64,000 nt of DNA from Tetragonia tetragonoides (Eukaryota; Streptophyta; Magnoliopsida; Caryophyllales; Aizoaceae), in assembly GCA_038025085.1 (NCBI GenBank), contig CM076141.1, forward strand, positions 15,440,001 to 15,504,000, read 5' to 3'. A program made the position numbers and the translations under genes. This document shows positions 35,930 to 49,191 of this stretch, piece after piece (the stretch's first letter is position 1; every line of letters starts with the position of its first letter). The notes beneath the pieces are model-generated. The model made no database searches and was not told the DNA's origin. It saw nothing but the letters and a program-made list of their open reading frames with translations.

Positions 35930-36367
35930 TCAACGCTGCAGATTGTATTCACATTCGAGGTTGATTATCATTGCCGCCATTTCCAACACGGACACCGGAC
36001 AACCCTCAAACAACGGCCTCTCACCATCTCTTAACAAATCAAAAAAATACCTTGCTTCGGGATTCGGCTCTTCTTCAACTTCATCTCCTTCATAATCATC
36101 ATCTTCGTCAACCCCACCACCAAATGCATCCATTATCATGTCCCGATAAGGGTTAGAATTGGAAGTGGATGTGTCACTTGGAGGTATCAAGTCATCGTAA
36201 GATTCTCCGTGACATACCCATGTATAGTAGTTTGGAAGAAATCCATTCCTACAAATATCAACGTTCACATCATCCGCCTCAAGGTATTTTCTGTTCTTAC
36301 ATTTGGAACACGCGCATCTCAATTTTGGGTATTTCTTATAACTATTTTGCCCACATGCAAGTTTCAC
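35930..36367 (-). pseudogene. CACTA: transposase-associated domain
   Basis: Encodes a Cys-rich zinc-binding-like block (KLRCACSKCKNRKY), FLPNYYTWVCHGE and an acidic linker (DEDDDYEGDEVEEE), the N-terminal order of plant TNP2-type transposases. The start codon is arbitrary: the true protein would begin at an upstream exon. The region is separated from the remaining TNP2 part by about 300 bases of broken frame. Confidence 0.8.
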
Positions 36368-37329
36368 AACCTCTTCTTGTTGCTTAGGTTAAGATTTTGT
36401 AAACAGTAAAGAAACAAACTTTGTATTTTGAGCTAAATTAAATTGCAAGTAGTATGAAGCTAAGAATTCACCAAACACAGAAGATACAGAGATTAAGCAA
36501 CTAAACAGAACAGCACAGAGAAACTAATATGAAGACATTACTGGAATAAGTACCAATAAATAATTAGACATTACTTTCTAATTACTGTTTCTACTACTAA
36601 ACAAATCTCATAATTGATTTCTAAATTCATGAATACTAACCGAAATCACATTAAATTAAATATAAATTACAGCAAAATTAATTATTATGAACAACACAAA
36701 TCCCCAATTCGAAGTGATTATTAAGAAGATACAAACACTTCAAATTGGGGAAACCCTAGCCCTATAGAGAAGGAGGAATGAAGAGAATTACCCAAGCAAC
36801 TTCAAGACGCATCTATGGCGAAAGCTTTCTTCGATTCAACACTATTGGTATCTGGCACCATGATTATCATCATCAACACTATTTCTTCGATTCTATGGCA
36901 AATTCCTCTATGACGAATTCATCTGGGCAGAAGAGAGAGAAAGAGGGAGAAGAGGGAAGAGAGAAGAGTCTCGTGTTTTGTTTTGTTACTTTCTTCGATT
37001 CTATGGCAAACCCTAGCAAATTCGTCTATGGCGAATTCATCTGGGCAGAAGAGAGAGAAAGAGGGGAGAAGAGGGAAAAGAGAAGAGGCTCGTGTTTTGT
37101 TTTGTTAAAAAGATTTTGAGCTTTTGTTTTGTTAAAGTTGGACGCTCGTGTTTTTTCTATTTTTTCAATTCAGGACCCAATAGTAGCATCCAATGTATGC
37201 TACCAATAGCAAATCGGACGCTGTTTAGCGTCCGATATGATGTCGGACGCTAACTTTTAGCTCAGCTACCGAGCTGATGCGGACGCTATATTTTGGACGT
37301 AGAAACGCGATTTTCTTGTAGTGTACAGT

Positions 37330-38200
37330 ATTGTATGTTGTTATTACTTTTTTAAAAAAAAATTACACATGTTTCCTTTATATGTTGATTAGTTAATCAT
37401 AATTAAGAGTTTTTTTTTTGGTGAAAATCATAATTGAGAGTTTAAGTTAAGGTGAAAATATATGGATGCAATTTCATCTTAAAACCAAAAGTATCAACAC
37501 CTTTTGACATGCATGCTACTAGGCAAACCAACTCTGACTCTATATCAGCGACAGATGTTGCCACATTAACCTCAGACAGTTTATTAACCTCAGACAGTTT
37601 CATATACCGTCGTTTCTTTTCTGCATCAATTGAGATGCCTTCTTGAAATCCTCTTCTATCAATGCCAATGTCAATGTTTTCCAAGCTCCTGGATATATTT
37701 CAGGGTTAGTAGGGAAAAAAAAAACAGGGCAAATTTCTCCATAAGCATATTATCACAAGTTAAGCGTCCAGTAGTTACAACTGGAACAACTGTTAATGAA
37801 AATAACATTTTTTTTTTTTTTGTGTTTTGGGGAGAGGGGGATTTGTTTATGGATAAGTTGAGTTTTTATTTATTTATTTTTGTAAGATAAGCATAAAGTT
37901 AATATTATAATAACAACTTATTAGACAGTTGGATTATTGTATATTGAACAAAAAAAATGTTGTATATGTAAATGAAGCAATAGTTTAAAGCATATAGTAT
38001 ATTTAAAACATCATCAAATTTCACAAGATCCCAAGAGCATAGCAGGATTTCATAAATGCAGGTTTTAGAATTACGTATTAAATATCACTAATTTGACTAG
38101 GAATAGCAAACATGTTAATTGAATTACGTTTTTTCTTCTCCTTTCTATCATGCAATTCGAGATTTTTTTATTTAATATGACTATATTGTCCAATTTTATT
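37330..38200. other. Spacer
   Basis: A short direct repeat, TTAACCTCAGACAGTTT, occurs twice at about 37566-37600. No supported gene; small ORFs here have no recognisable domain. Confidence 0.35.
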
Positions 38201-38206
38201 TATGTA

Positions 38207-38233
38207 CTAGTTACATTCCCGTGCGATGCACGG
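38207..38233 (-). other. Helitron-like 3' terminus
   Basis: Minus strand: CCGTGCATCGCACGGG hairpin, AATGTAA, then CTAG and T. Same signature as at 26915-26943. Confidence 0.6.
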
Positions 38234-38869
38234 TTTGTGTGTTAATATTAAATAAAATATTTTTATTGGTATAAACTTTCAAGACACCTTTGGCATATGT
38301 CATATATGGATACAAAAATACTTTTCTATGAACCTCTCGATCCCTTAATATGCACAAACCTACCACATTGCACCAAATTTAGGGCAAAATATAAAAAATA
38401 TACAATATCTCATTCGTTGTTAATCACGATATAAACTTGGTTTTGTATAGCCAAACTTATTTATTAATTTTTGTTGCAATTTACTTCTATATCCAGTCCA
38501 AAAGACCACCACCACTATTACTTCCATACTACTCTATTTAATTTTGCTGCAGTTTTCTGTTGTATCCAGTCCAAAAAAGAGGATGGCCTAAGTATCAAAT
38601 TGATGCAGTGAAATTATATTTAATTAGTTAACAACCATGTATTTCATTCACTGAAAGCTAATAGTAGTAATATAAGATACATGCATCTTAAGTATTTGAC
38701 ATGTCAATATTTTGCTTACGTGTCAAAACCTACATGTCAATATAGCAATTCTTTATATTTTCTTATATGCCCCATGCAAGGCACAAACTTGTAATCATTT
38801 CATGAAATATGAAACGTAACTAAAAATAAACCATACAAAAAGAAAATGTGTGGAATAACACTGGACTTA

Positions 38870-39025
38870 GGGCTCGTTCTTTTCAACTGGTAACTGGGAG
38901 AAACTGGTGAAAACTGAAAAGTCTAACTGGTAACTCGGAGAAACTGGGGAAAACTAGGTCAAACTGGGAGAAACTGGGAAAAACTGGGAGAAACTGGGAA
39001 AAACTGAAAATTGTTTAATTTTCAC

Positions 39026-39060
<35 letters not shown>

Positions 39061-39557
39061 TCAATAATAATAAATTTAATAATAATACTAACAACAATAA
39101 TAATAATATCAATAATATTAATAATAATAATAATTATTATTATTATAATAATAATAATAATAATAATAATATCAATAATAATAAATTTAATAATAATACT
39201 AACAACAATAATAATAATATCAATAATATTAATAATAATAATACTATTTTTATTTTATTTTATTTTTATTTTTATTATTATTAATAAATGCTATTATTTT
39301 AATTATTTCTATTATTATTAGTATTATAATAATAATAATAATATCAATAATAAAAATAAATAAAATAATAATAATATCAATAATAAAAATAAAATTAAAA
39401 ATTATTGTTATTATAATTATTAATACATATTATTATTATTATTATTATTAATATTAAAACTGGGCAAAACTGGGTCAAACTGGGCAAAACTGGACAAAAC
39501 TGGGTTTTGTAACTGGTAACTGGACAAAAATGAAAATCAATTGAAAAGAACATGCCC
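38870..39557. mobile_element. Harbinger/Tourist-like MITE with AAT expansion, 688 bp
   Basis: Inverted ends GGGCTCGTTCTTTTCAA and (reversed) GGGCATGTTCTTTTCAA, and TTA on both sides (38867-38869 and 39558-39560). Both arms consist of AAACTGGG-type repeats. The core (39025-39460) is a long imperfect AAT/ATT array with inverted parts. Confidence 0.85.
39025..39455. repeat. AAT/ATT trinucleotide array
   Basis: More than 400 bases of imperfect AAT, ATC and ATT triplets. It includes a direct duplication of about 110 bases (near 39045-39130 and 39155-39240) and self-complementary stretches. Confidence 0.9.
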
Positions 39558-39563
39558 TTAGGA

Positions 39564-40016
<453 letters not shown>

Positions 40017-40019
40017 TTT

Positions 40020-41559
40020 TGCAAATTCAATTTTGTCAAATGTGTATAATCCAAAAGTCAGGAAAAAAAAGAGTTGTAAAAAAAGGGTCACAAATGAAGA
40101 GACTACAATTGACTATTGATGTGAATCATGACTTGCAATACTGAGGAGTCGGTACGTCCACTTTAATCTTTTTGCAATTAATTTGATCTATTAGGCCTTA
40201 TAATTAATGGTTTACAACTAACAAGTACGTTGTTTTGTATTAGTATAGCTTTTGTATATGTAGTTTAATGTGTGTGTCCAGTGCATTACTAGCTAAAGGT
40301 AGAAGGATGAAAATATTTTAATGTGCAGATTTGTACATATTCATAATGTGTATGCGATGAAAAATTGGTTGCAAAATTGGCATTAGTATCATAAAAAAGT
40401 AAAGATAGATATTTTCATTATAGTACGTCAGTATATATTTTTTGATTTCGATATGGTAGGGCAAGTTTCGCATTCCTCTTTACAATGCCCCAAGAAACAT
40501 TATGTAGTGGAAGATAGGGCCTTGGTATCTTGTGTTTACCCCTCTTCTTATTCTAGGATGGAGCTACGACCTACGTGAATTGTCTTTAATCAAAATTTTA
40601 TAAGTCTGGCAATTTTTAGCATGAAACGAAAGCTAATTATGTAAGTATATCTTATGTATACCTCTATGTCATGTAGGGATACTTACACTCTCCTGTCATG
40701 CATGCTTGCCCCATCTACCTGAGTTTCTATTATGAGATTTTTGTTTAGATTTACATAAGGAGTATTGGAGGGCAGTAAATTAAATCATGATTCATATTGT
40801 CAATTTTTTTTTCTCCCGAATTTCATTTTTGAGCTAGATGAAATTTTCATTATTTAAAACATAGCAATTATTCCTATAAAAAAAAAAAGTAGTAATCATC
40901 ACTTCTACTTGATGATATTTGTCTTGAAAATTTTGACCACAAAATCAGTATTTGTGGGAGTGCTAAACAACGATTATTTTGGCTTAATGGATCAAACTCT
41001 AGATTATTTATATTAAATCTATACAATAAGCAAACCCTTAAGAATAGATCAGATCATAAATAGAAGATAAAAAAAAATAATTTAAAGAAAAAAATAAGAG
41101 TAATTAAAGAAGAGATTTTTCGGTAGTACCCTCTATAGCGCGCTACTTAGGTGTACCACCGAAACAAAATAATTAAGTTAAGCCAAAATATTAAGTTTTG
41201 ATTATAAATTAAAATAGATAATTAAAATAAAACAAAAACAATGGAGCAAAATACCGCGGGGAGAAAGAGATTGCTATTGCACCTCAAAAGTTAGAAATAG
41301 ATGAATGTAATGCATTGATGAGCAAAAAAAAATAAAAAATCAATGCAATGCATGATACTTTATCATGATAAGATTTTGAAATAGTGATAGAGTGTCAAAA
41401 GGAAAATAAAATGCAATGCATGATACTTTATCATGATAAGATTTTGAAATAGTGATAGAATGTCAATAAAACTTCATACGTTGGTGTTCCCAAGTCCCAA
41501 CTGGCAACTCCTATATAATCTCTGGATTCTTCTACCATCAAATTGGGTACGTTCTGCCA
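40020..41559. other. AT-rich spacer
   Basis: No gene supported apart from the tandem duplication at 41343-41466. Confidence 0.35.
41343..41466. repeat. 68-bp tandem duplication
   Basis: ATGCAATGCATGATACTTTA and the following bases are repeated with a 68-bp period (41343 and 41411), just upstream of the copia insertion. Confidence 0.9.
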
Positions 41560-41564
41560 TTACA

Positions 41565-42019
41565 TGTTAGATTTATAGAGTTTATACTACATGTATATGG
41601 ATTATTATGTTATACAGATTAATTGTATGTCATATGTTATCTTACAGTTTGGCCTAATATTTGTGGTCCTACGGATATTAATATTAGGTGGGCTAATATA
41701 TCGTCTTATAAGGTATAGGGCCCAATTGTGTAGAGACCCACATGCTTAAACCTAATTGATGATGGGCTAATTAGGGATAAGAAACACTATATATATAAGG
41801 GTTATGGTCCCCAGTTGAACACGCGTTACATCTGTCTGACATCCCATCGTTAGAGAGAGAAACCTTAGTGTGTGTATCAACTGGAAGATGCTCCAATCCT
41901 AGGCGATCTTCAACCCGAATCAAAGGCTTGCACTTATAGATTTAGGTACGCTTCCACTTATGTTCTAGTCTAAGTAATTCGAAATAGAGGTTATAGTTTT
42001 AATCGGATTTATTCCAACA
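41565..42019 (+). repeat. 5' LTR, copia element
   Basis: 455 bp, TGTTAGATTTA to ATTCCAACA. Includes TATATATAAGGG (about 41790), a probable TATA region. Confidence 0.95.
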
Positions 42020-42021
42020 AT

Positions 42022-42034
42022 TGGTATCAGAGCC
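42022..42034 (+). other. Primer-binding site, initiator tRNA-Met type
   Basis: TGGTATCAGAGCC, two bases after the LTR: the standard plant copia primer site complementary to initiator tRNA-Met. Confidence 0.92.
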
Positions 42035-43139
42035 TTCTTCATATTGATTATTTGAAATTCAGTTTCGGCTATTCTTTAATATGAGTCGTATTTTCATCGT
42101 GATTGATTTTGGTACCGTCTTTGTGACTTTGTCATATTATGATCTGGGTTTATGGGGTTCAGTATCGTTTATGATTTGCGTATTGGTACTGTGAGTTGTT
42201 CTTATTGTTTCGGTGCTGCGCTATTCGGCTAAAGTTTGTTATGGATATGTTGCATATTGAGTTTTATGTTGTCTTATACTAGATTTTAGTTCGTTTATCA
42301 ATTAGTCTAGCACTGTTACTTTTTACGAGGCAAGAGATCATTAATTTGATTAGGTTGACTTTTCATGTGTGAATTCTCAGTGATTGATATGATTAAATCA
42401 CTATGATTTTTTTTTATTAAGCAGCGTTATGCCAATTCAGAATTGAAGGTCTATTTGTTTATTTATGTTAATTAGACCTCTTGAATTCATTGTTCAAGTT
42501 TTTTTTATGTTCTTCCTGCTGCGCTTGGATTATCTAACTGACAATAAAAAAGCATCACGTTTTGTGTGGTCATCACAGTTTGTGACCATAACAAAGACTA
42601 TGGTTTTGCAAATCGTACAGCATTAAAATTTTAATGATTTGCATGTTAAGCCTAAGGATTCAGATTCATATTTGGCAATATAATTATAATTATTTTAGGG
42701 ATGTCTAATACTTTAGATTGGTTAATTGAAACAATATGTTACCAAAGTAATCTCTTTTGTGTAGATTTTGATTAATTTTAAATATTGGATGATTGTGTGT
42801 GTGCGAATTCCATGCGTTTAACACCCGGCCCAAAGGAAGGTTGTTATATGGCCGAAATTCAAGCATGCTTGTGGTGATAAATATGTGACAATTATTAGGT
42901 TTTCAATATGAATGTTGATTCGGTTGAAAGAAAGGCTTGATATTTGACAGGAGTTTATTGTCAATATTTGATTACTACACCAAGAGTACCACTTACAAGT
43001 TGATTTTCTGTCCAAAGACTAAAATCAATGTTGTGCTAGGTATCTTGTGATGGGATAGGCCATTTATTTGAATCTGTAAATTAAAGTTAAGGTAAAGTAA
43101 TTGTGAGCTTGTTGTTTATGTAACTTTTGTTTTCTTTTA

Positions 43140-43943
43140 GTCCATACTTCTGCTGCTACGATATCTGCAAACATTAATAGTATCCATGTGCTTAACGGCA
43201 CAAACTTTAAGGAATGGAAAGAGAACGTTATGATAGTTCTCGATTGCATGGATTTAGACTTTGCACTTCGGATTGAGAAACCCGCTGCTTTTAGGGATAC
43301 ATCTACCTCTGAGGAAAAGAGGGAGATGGAGAAGTGAGAACACTCAAATTGCATGAGTCTAATGATCATAAAACATGCAATTCCAGAATCAATTAGGGGC
43401 ACTATGTCAGAAGAAGATAATGTTAAATCGTTCCTTGCCGAACTTGAGAAACGTTTTGCAAAAAACGAAAAGGCGAAAACTAATACTCTGTTGAGTAATA
43501 TTGTTTCCATAAGGTAAAAAGGCAAAGGGAACATAAGGGATGCTCATTTGGCATCAACCTCTAAGGACAAAATGAAAAGAAAAATTAAGGAAGTTGCGGT
43601 GTCAATGCCCCAAAAGAAGCAACATAAGGAAAATAAATTTAAAACTAAGAAATCAGGTTGCTTCTTTTGTAAGGGGACTAATCACATGAAAATGGAGTGT
43701 ACCAAACACCACGCTTGGCGTGCGAAAATGGGTATATCTCTTGCTCTTGTTTGCTGTGAGGTTAATTTGACTTCGGTACCCAAAGACACTTGGTGGGTAG
43801 ATTCTGGTGCTACTACTCACATTAGTGTGTCTATGCATGGCTGCCAAAGCTGTCGAAAACCGATTGATGGTGAAAGATACATCTATATGGGTGACGACAA
43901 TCATCTTAAAGTTGAGGCTATTGGAACTTTTAGGCTATTGTAA
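43140..43943 (+). pseudogene. copia gag and protease region
   Basis: A Gag-like start (LNGTNFKEWKENV) is interrupted by TGA near 43336 and TAA near 43517. The zinc knuckle CFFCKGTNHMKMEC (CX2CX4HX4C) and the protease motif WWVDSGATTHIS follow. The frame ends at TAA 43941-43943, and the same frame continues with the pre-integrase region. The leader between the PBS and this region (42035-43139) is about 1.1 kb and non-coding. Confidence 0.9.
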
Positions 43944-45431
43944 AAGACTGGATTTTATTTGGATTTGAAAGAAACTTTTGTTGTACCGTCATTTAGACGG
44001 AATTTAATTTATGTTCCCACTTTGGACAAATCTGGTTATTATTGTTCATTTGGAAACAATAAAGTTAATCTCTTTCAAGGTTCAAATTTTATTAGTTCTG
44101 GTCTTTTATCAGGATATGATAGCCTATATTTGCTTGATACAATTGCCTCACATAATGAAACCTTGCATGTAAGTTCACGTGGTACCAAAAGAAAATTAAC
44201 CAATGAGAATTCTTTATCACTCTGGCATAAGCGTTTGGGTCACATATCCAAACAAAGAATTCAAAAACTTGTGTCAGATGGAATTCTTGATTCTCTTGAT
44301 TCCTCAAATTCAGATATATGCATTGAGTGTATTAAGGAAAAACAAACAAACAAGACTAGATTAGGTGCCGAGAGAGCTACATATGTCTTAGAATTGATAC
44401 ATACGGATATTTGTGGGCCATTCCCTACACCTTATAGAAATGGTCAACAATACTTTATCACATTCATAGATGATTACTCTCGTTATGGGTATCTATATCT
44501 AATTCATGAGAAGTCCCAATCAATAGACGTGTTCAAATCATTTAAGGCCGAAGTTGAAAATCAATTAGGCAAAAGGATTAAAACTGTTAGATCTGATCGT
44601 GGTGGTGAATACTATGGAAGATATGATGGTTCAGGTGAACAGCATCTAGGGCCATTTGCTAAATTCCTAGATGAGTGTGGGATCGTTCCTCAATACACCA
44701 TGCCAGGTAGTCCTACCATGAATGGTGTAGCTGAGAGACGAAATCGAACATTAAAGGACTTGGTGAGAAGTATGATTTGTCATACTACCTTACCAGACTC
44801 ACTCTGGGGAGAGGCATTGAAAACGGCAGCATATATCGTTAACAGAGTTCCAACTAAAGCTACAATTAAAACCCCATATGAACTATGGACTGGGAAAAAG
44901 CCCAGTATAAAGCACTTGCATATTTGGGGTTGTCCAGTTGAGGCAGGACCTTATAGGCCAAATGAAAAGAAACTGGACTCTAAGACAGTTAGTAGCTATT
45001 TTGTTGGGTATTCTGAAAGGTCTAGGGGGTATAAGTTCTATGATCCCAGTTTTAGAACTATTTTTAAGACGGGTAATGCCCGGTTCTTTGAGGATGTCGA
45101 GTTTGGGGGGTGGGGAGCTAAAGTTAGAGATTTTGTCATTGAGGAAGAACATGTGTCTCTTCCTTCAGTTGACGTTGATCATGATCAGGGTGTTCCCATT
45201 CCTGACACGGATCACAAAACAACTCCGGTGCAGGACAATCTTGATAATCTCCCCAGTCAAGTTCCTGGCATTGTTAATGAATATCAAACTCAACAACCTC
45301 AAGAACATGAAATGCCATTAAGGAGATCCACTAGAGAAAAGAGAAATGCAATTTCGGATGATTACATTGTATATCTTCAAGAACATGAGGTAAACTTGGA
45401 AATGGTGGAAGATACTTTTGTCTTTCTCTAG
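43944..45431 (+). pseudogene. copia integrase region
   Basis: Contains a GAG-pre-integrase segment with H..H..C..C ligands ([10 protein letters not shown] and later CIEC). The DDE core follows: HTDICGPFP with the first Asp, [12 protein letters not shown], the second Asp in RSDRGGEY and the Glu in [11 protein letters not shown]. All three catalytic residues are visible. The frame then closes just before the reverse transcriptase, within what looks like a small insertion near 45415-45450. Confidence 0.93.
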
Positions 45432-46324
45432 GAACAAGAATCAGACCCTTGGACTTGTGGAAGATGATCCAATCAACTTCCTTCAAGCCATAGAAAGTTC
45501 TAATTCTCAAAAGTGGATTGATGCCATGATTGATGAGATTAAGTCCATGAATGACAATGACGTTTGGGAGCTTGTCTCATTGCCTGAAGGTGTTAAACCC
45601 ATTGGTTGCAAATGGATATTTAAAACCAAGTGGAATTCAGAGGGCAATGTCATTAGGTTTAAAGCTCGTCTTGTCGCTAAGGGCTATACTCAAAAGGAAG
45701 ACATTGATTATAAAGAGACTTTCTCTCCAGTTTCATCGAAAGACTCTTTTAGGACAATAATGGCACTAGTGGCACATTTTGATCTTGAACTTCATCAGAT
45801 GGATGTTAAGACAACATTTCTCAATGGTGACATTGAAGAAATAATTTATATGGTGCAACCAGAAAACTTTGTTTCAGGAGATCCAAAGAAAATGGTTTGC
45901 AAAATTAAAGAAATCCATTTATGGGCTCAAGTAAGCTTCCCGTCAGCGATATCACAAGTTTCATGAAGTCGTTACATCATTTGGTTTTGAACTAAACGTT
46001 GCTGATGACTGTATATACCACAAGTTCAGTGGGAGTAAGCATATTTTTCTGGTTTTATATGTCGATGACATACTGCTTGCCAGCAACTATATAGGCTTAT
46101 TGCACGAAATTAAGAGATTTCTTTCAAAAAAATTTGAAATGAAAGATCTTGGTGACGCCTCTTTTGTATTAGGAATCCAGATTCATCGAGATCGCTCCAA
46201 AGGCGTTCTCGGACTATCACAAAAGGGCTATATCGATAAGGTTTTTAAGAGATTTGGCATGCAGGATTGTAAACCAAGTGACACCCCTGTTGCTAAGGGA
46301 GACAAATTTAGTCTCAAACAGTAA
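45418..46324 (+). pseudogene. copia reverse transcriptase region
   Basis: Encodes DNDVWELVSLPEGVKPIGCK, FKARLVAKGYTQ and the first Asp block (HQMDVKTTFLNGD). After a frameshift in an A-run near 45910 and a stop, the YVDD box follows (LYVDDILLAS, about 46058). A TAA lies at 46322-46324. The order and motifs are standard for copia RT. Not functional as written. Confidence 0.92.
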
Positions 46325-47050
46325 CCAAAGAATGGTTTTGAAACTAAGGAAATGGAGAAGACACCTTATACTTCAGCTGTAGGGAGTCTGATGTATGCTC
46401 AGGTTTGCACACGACCTGATCTCGCATGCAATGTTGGGATGCTAGGCAGATATTTCAGCAATCAGCGAATGGACCATTGGAAAGCAGCCAAAAGGGTCAT
46501 GCGGTACTTACAGAGAACAAAAGACTACAAGCTCACATATCGGAGGTCGGATCAGCTTGAGATCATTGGGTACACTGACTCCGATTTTGCTGGATGTCAA
46601 GATAGTCTGAAATCCACTTCAGGCTATATCTACATGCTTGCTGGAGGAGCTATCTCTTGTTGAAGCATTAAGCAAACTCTTACGACTACTTCCACCATGG
46701 AAGCAGAATTTATAGCATGCTATGAGGCATCCAATCAAGGATTATGGCTGCGAAATTTTGTTTCTGGACTGCGAATAGTTGATGGTATTGAAAGACCACT
46801 CAAGCTAATGTGTGACAATAGGTCAGCAGTTCTTTATGCTAAAAATAACAGCAGTTTGACGAAGGCGAAACATATAGACGTCAAATTTCGAGCTGTGAAG
46901 AAAAGATTACAGAATGGACAACTGTACATTGAACATATCAGTACAAACTCCATGGTTGCGGATCCGCTCACTAAGGGATTGCTACCCAAAGTGTTTCATG
47001 AGCATATTGCTCGTATGGGTGTCAAATCAGTTAAGGATTGTGAATTTTAG
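46325..47050 (+). pseudogene. copia RNase H region
   Basis: Same frame as the end of RT. It encodes YTSAVGSLMYAQVCTRPDLA, IGYTDSDFAGCQDSLKSTSG, then a TGA at 46661-46663 in the place of a usual Trp. TTTSTMEAEFIACYEAS (catalytic Glu block) and KHIDVKFRAV follow, and the reading ends at TAG 47048-47050, the natural C-terminus of copia polyproteins. Confidence 0.92.
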
Positions 47051-47462
47051 TGGAAGTTTGTGTCATGGTGATTCTATATTGTCCAAACAGATTTGGTGAT
47101 TCAGTTTTAAGATTTTATCTGCAGATATTCAGTTTATACAGTTTTGAGGTTGATCTCACTAAAGTTTAAGGTGGACCAGTTAGAAATAGACATTCTATTT
47201 TAGACCACACTTTATGTTATTTTTATGCTACACACCTATAGTTGATCCATGTCGTTGATTATATTGATATACGTGATCATTGTTGGGTCTAGTTATGCCA
47301 ATGTAACAAAGATCTCTTTGGTCCTATGTTAATATGATTGATGGACCGGATTGGTTAATGACGATTTCAAGTTGATAGCAATTCTGAGCTCTTAAGGTTA
47401 TAAAGTAACATACAATACTAATGTTTGTGCATATACATGAGTATGTCGTCCAAGTGGGAGAT

Positions 47463-47938
47463 TGTTAGATTTATGGACTTTATACTACATGTATATGGAC
47501 TATTATGTTATACAGATTAATTGTATGTTATATGCTATCTTACAGTTTGGCCCAATATTAGTGGTCCTATGGATATTAATATTAGGTGGGCTAATATATC
47601 GTCTTATAAGGTATAGGGCCCTATTGTGTAGACACTCACAGGTTTAAACCTAATTGATGATGGGCTAACTAGGGATAAGAAAATATGTATATATAAGGGT
47701 TATGGTCCCCAGTTGAACACGCATTACATCTGTCTGACATCCTATCGTTAGAGAGAGAAACCCTAGTGTGTATATCAACTGGAAGACGCTTCAACCCTAG
47801 GCGAAGACGCTCCAACTCTAGGCGATCTTCAACCCGAATCAAAAGCTTGCACTTATGGATTCAGGTACGCTTTCGCTTATGTTCTAATCTAAGTAATTCG
47901 ATATGGAGGTTATAGTTTTAATCGGAATTATTCCAACA
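47463..47938 (+). repeat. 3' LTR, copia element
   Basis: 476 bp, preceded by the purine-rich AAGTGGGAGAT (polypurine tract). It is 21 bases longer than the 5' LTR because GAAGACGCTYCAAC-TAGGC is duplicated near 47782-47823. Confidence 0.95.
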
Positions 47939-48141
47939 TTACAAACTTCACACATAATGCCACCTAAACAATCGTATGTCATTTTAATTCATTGTCATTG
48001 TTTTAAAATTTTCCTTTATTTGTAACATTCGTATGTACAAATTTTTATTGTTGTTGCTAACGATAAGAAATTATATTGAATATCATGAAAGGTATTTTTC
48101 AAAGCTTATCATGTTAACTTTTTATTGTAGAAAATATAATA

Positions 48142-48506
48142 CTCCATCCCCTCCATGAAAATCTTCACACTTGAGAATGACACAAAGGCTAAGGAAAAAC
48201 TAAAAAGCATTTCGGCTCTATTATTCCAAGCATATCCTTGGAAGAGCACATGGGTGTTGTGGGTTTAAGAGAGAGAAAATATACTTCTGCCTTGTGGAGG
48301 GGAGATTTAGAGAGTGGGTAGGTAGGATTTTGGTGAAAAATGGAGGATATAGAGTGTTACTAAGAAAACATGAGCACGTGGGGTGAGAAGGATGGGCAAA
48401 ATAGAAAATGAACATAAAAAACAATATGAAATAAGGAAATGTTAAGATTTCCATGAGCCAAATCGAAAAGGAAAGTTTAAAGATTTTCATGGACCAGAGG
48501 GAGCAG
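48142..48506. mobile_element. Stowaway-like MITE, 365 bp
   Basis: Left end CTCCATCCCCTCCATGAAAA, right end TTTTCATGGACCAGAGGGAG: imperfect inverted repeats of the CTCCCTC type. TA precedes the left end; the right flank is degraded. Confidence 0.65.
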
Positions 48507-48646
48507 AATTTAAGTGTCAAAAGAATACTATGGCATATGTGTAATGCGTTTATTGAAATTTGGATATGTAATTTCACGCAAAAAAGAAAAACTAATATAT
48601 AATCTACGTTGGACATAAACATATATACGAGCATATTAACATGAAT

Positions 48647-48674
48647 CCGTGCATCGCACGGGCTCGAAAACTAG
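48647..48674 (+). other. Helitron-like 3' terminus
   Basis: TCCGTGCATCGCACGGG hairpin, then CTCGAAAACTAG|T. It is followed at once by the TCTATAAATAAAGCTGAC motif that also follows the terminus at 26943. Confidence 0.6.
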
Positions 48675-49191
48675 TGTCTATAAATAAAGCTGACGTTTTT
48701 CAAGAGTTTTGAGGCATGCCACATAGGCAAGTTTATTAATTTAAAATTTAATAAAATATATTCAGTTGATAATTATAATCATAATATCTATATATTAGAG
48801 GCATTTTCTGACAGCATTGGAGGCGTCTACCTAAGCAAACCATTGTAATAATATTTTAATATAAACATCAAATAGAAATATAGGTTTTGGCATAAAATAT
48901 ATAAATTTAAAGTTGTACTTTCCTAAATCGTGAAAGAGTATACTATTAAAGATTTTGGTATAGAATATACACTAAAGTTATACTTTCCTAAATCGTTAAA
49001 GAGTGTACTCTTAGAAATTTTGGTATAAAAATATATATTAAGTTGTATTTTCCTAAATCATTAAAGATTAGACTATTAGATTTTAACTAGTATATAACTT
49101 TACTTCCACTGCTTAAAAAATTAAATGTCTTACACCATCGGAACGAGTACGAAACATCCTTTAAAATGAGACTCATTTGTAGTATGTTCTA

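Larger units (their letters stand above)
32980..37323 (-). mobile_element. CACTA (En/Spm) transposon, transposase deleted
   Basis: Left end CACTACAAAAAACCCGCGTTT, right end (reversed) CACTACAAGAAAATCGCG, and target duplication TAC at 32977-32979 and 37324-37326. Subterminal regions are packed with CGGTCGCTA and GCGTCCGATAT motifs. Coding reads on the minus strand: a transposase-associated domain (36367-35930), the front of a TNP2 domain (35613-35413), then a Transposase_24-like region (35405-33910). Most of TNP2 is missing. A foreign segment with a TA tract sits near the left end (33378-33700). Confidence 0.92.
41565..47938 (+). mobile_element. Ty1/copia LTR retrotransposon, full length, coding broken
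   Basis: 5' LTR 41565-42019, PBS, gag-pol in copia order (protease, integrase, reverse transcriptase, RNase H), 3' LTR 47463-47938. The target duplication TTACA lies at 41560-41564 and 47939-47943. Several stops and frameshifts break gag-pol, so it cannot make its own proteins. The LTRs are nearly alike except for a 21-bp duplication in the 3' copy. Lineage within copia is not assigned. Confidence 0.96.

Noticed and set aside
43064..44307. Minus-strand open frames across the copia gag and integrase region
   Set aside because: They are shadows of the plus-strand gag-pol, which has the recognisable motifs.
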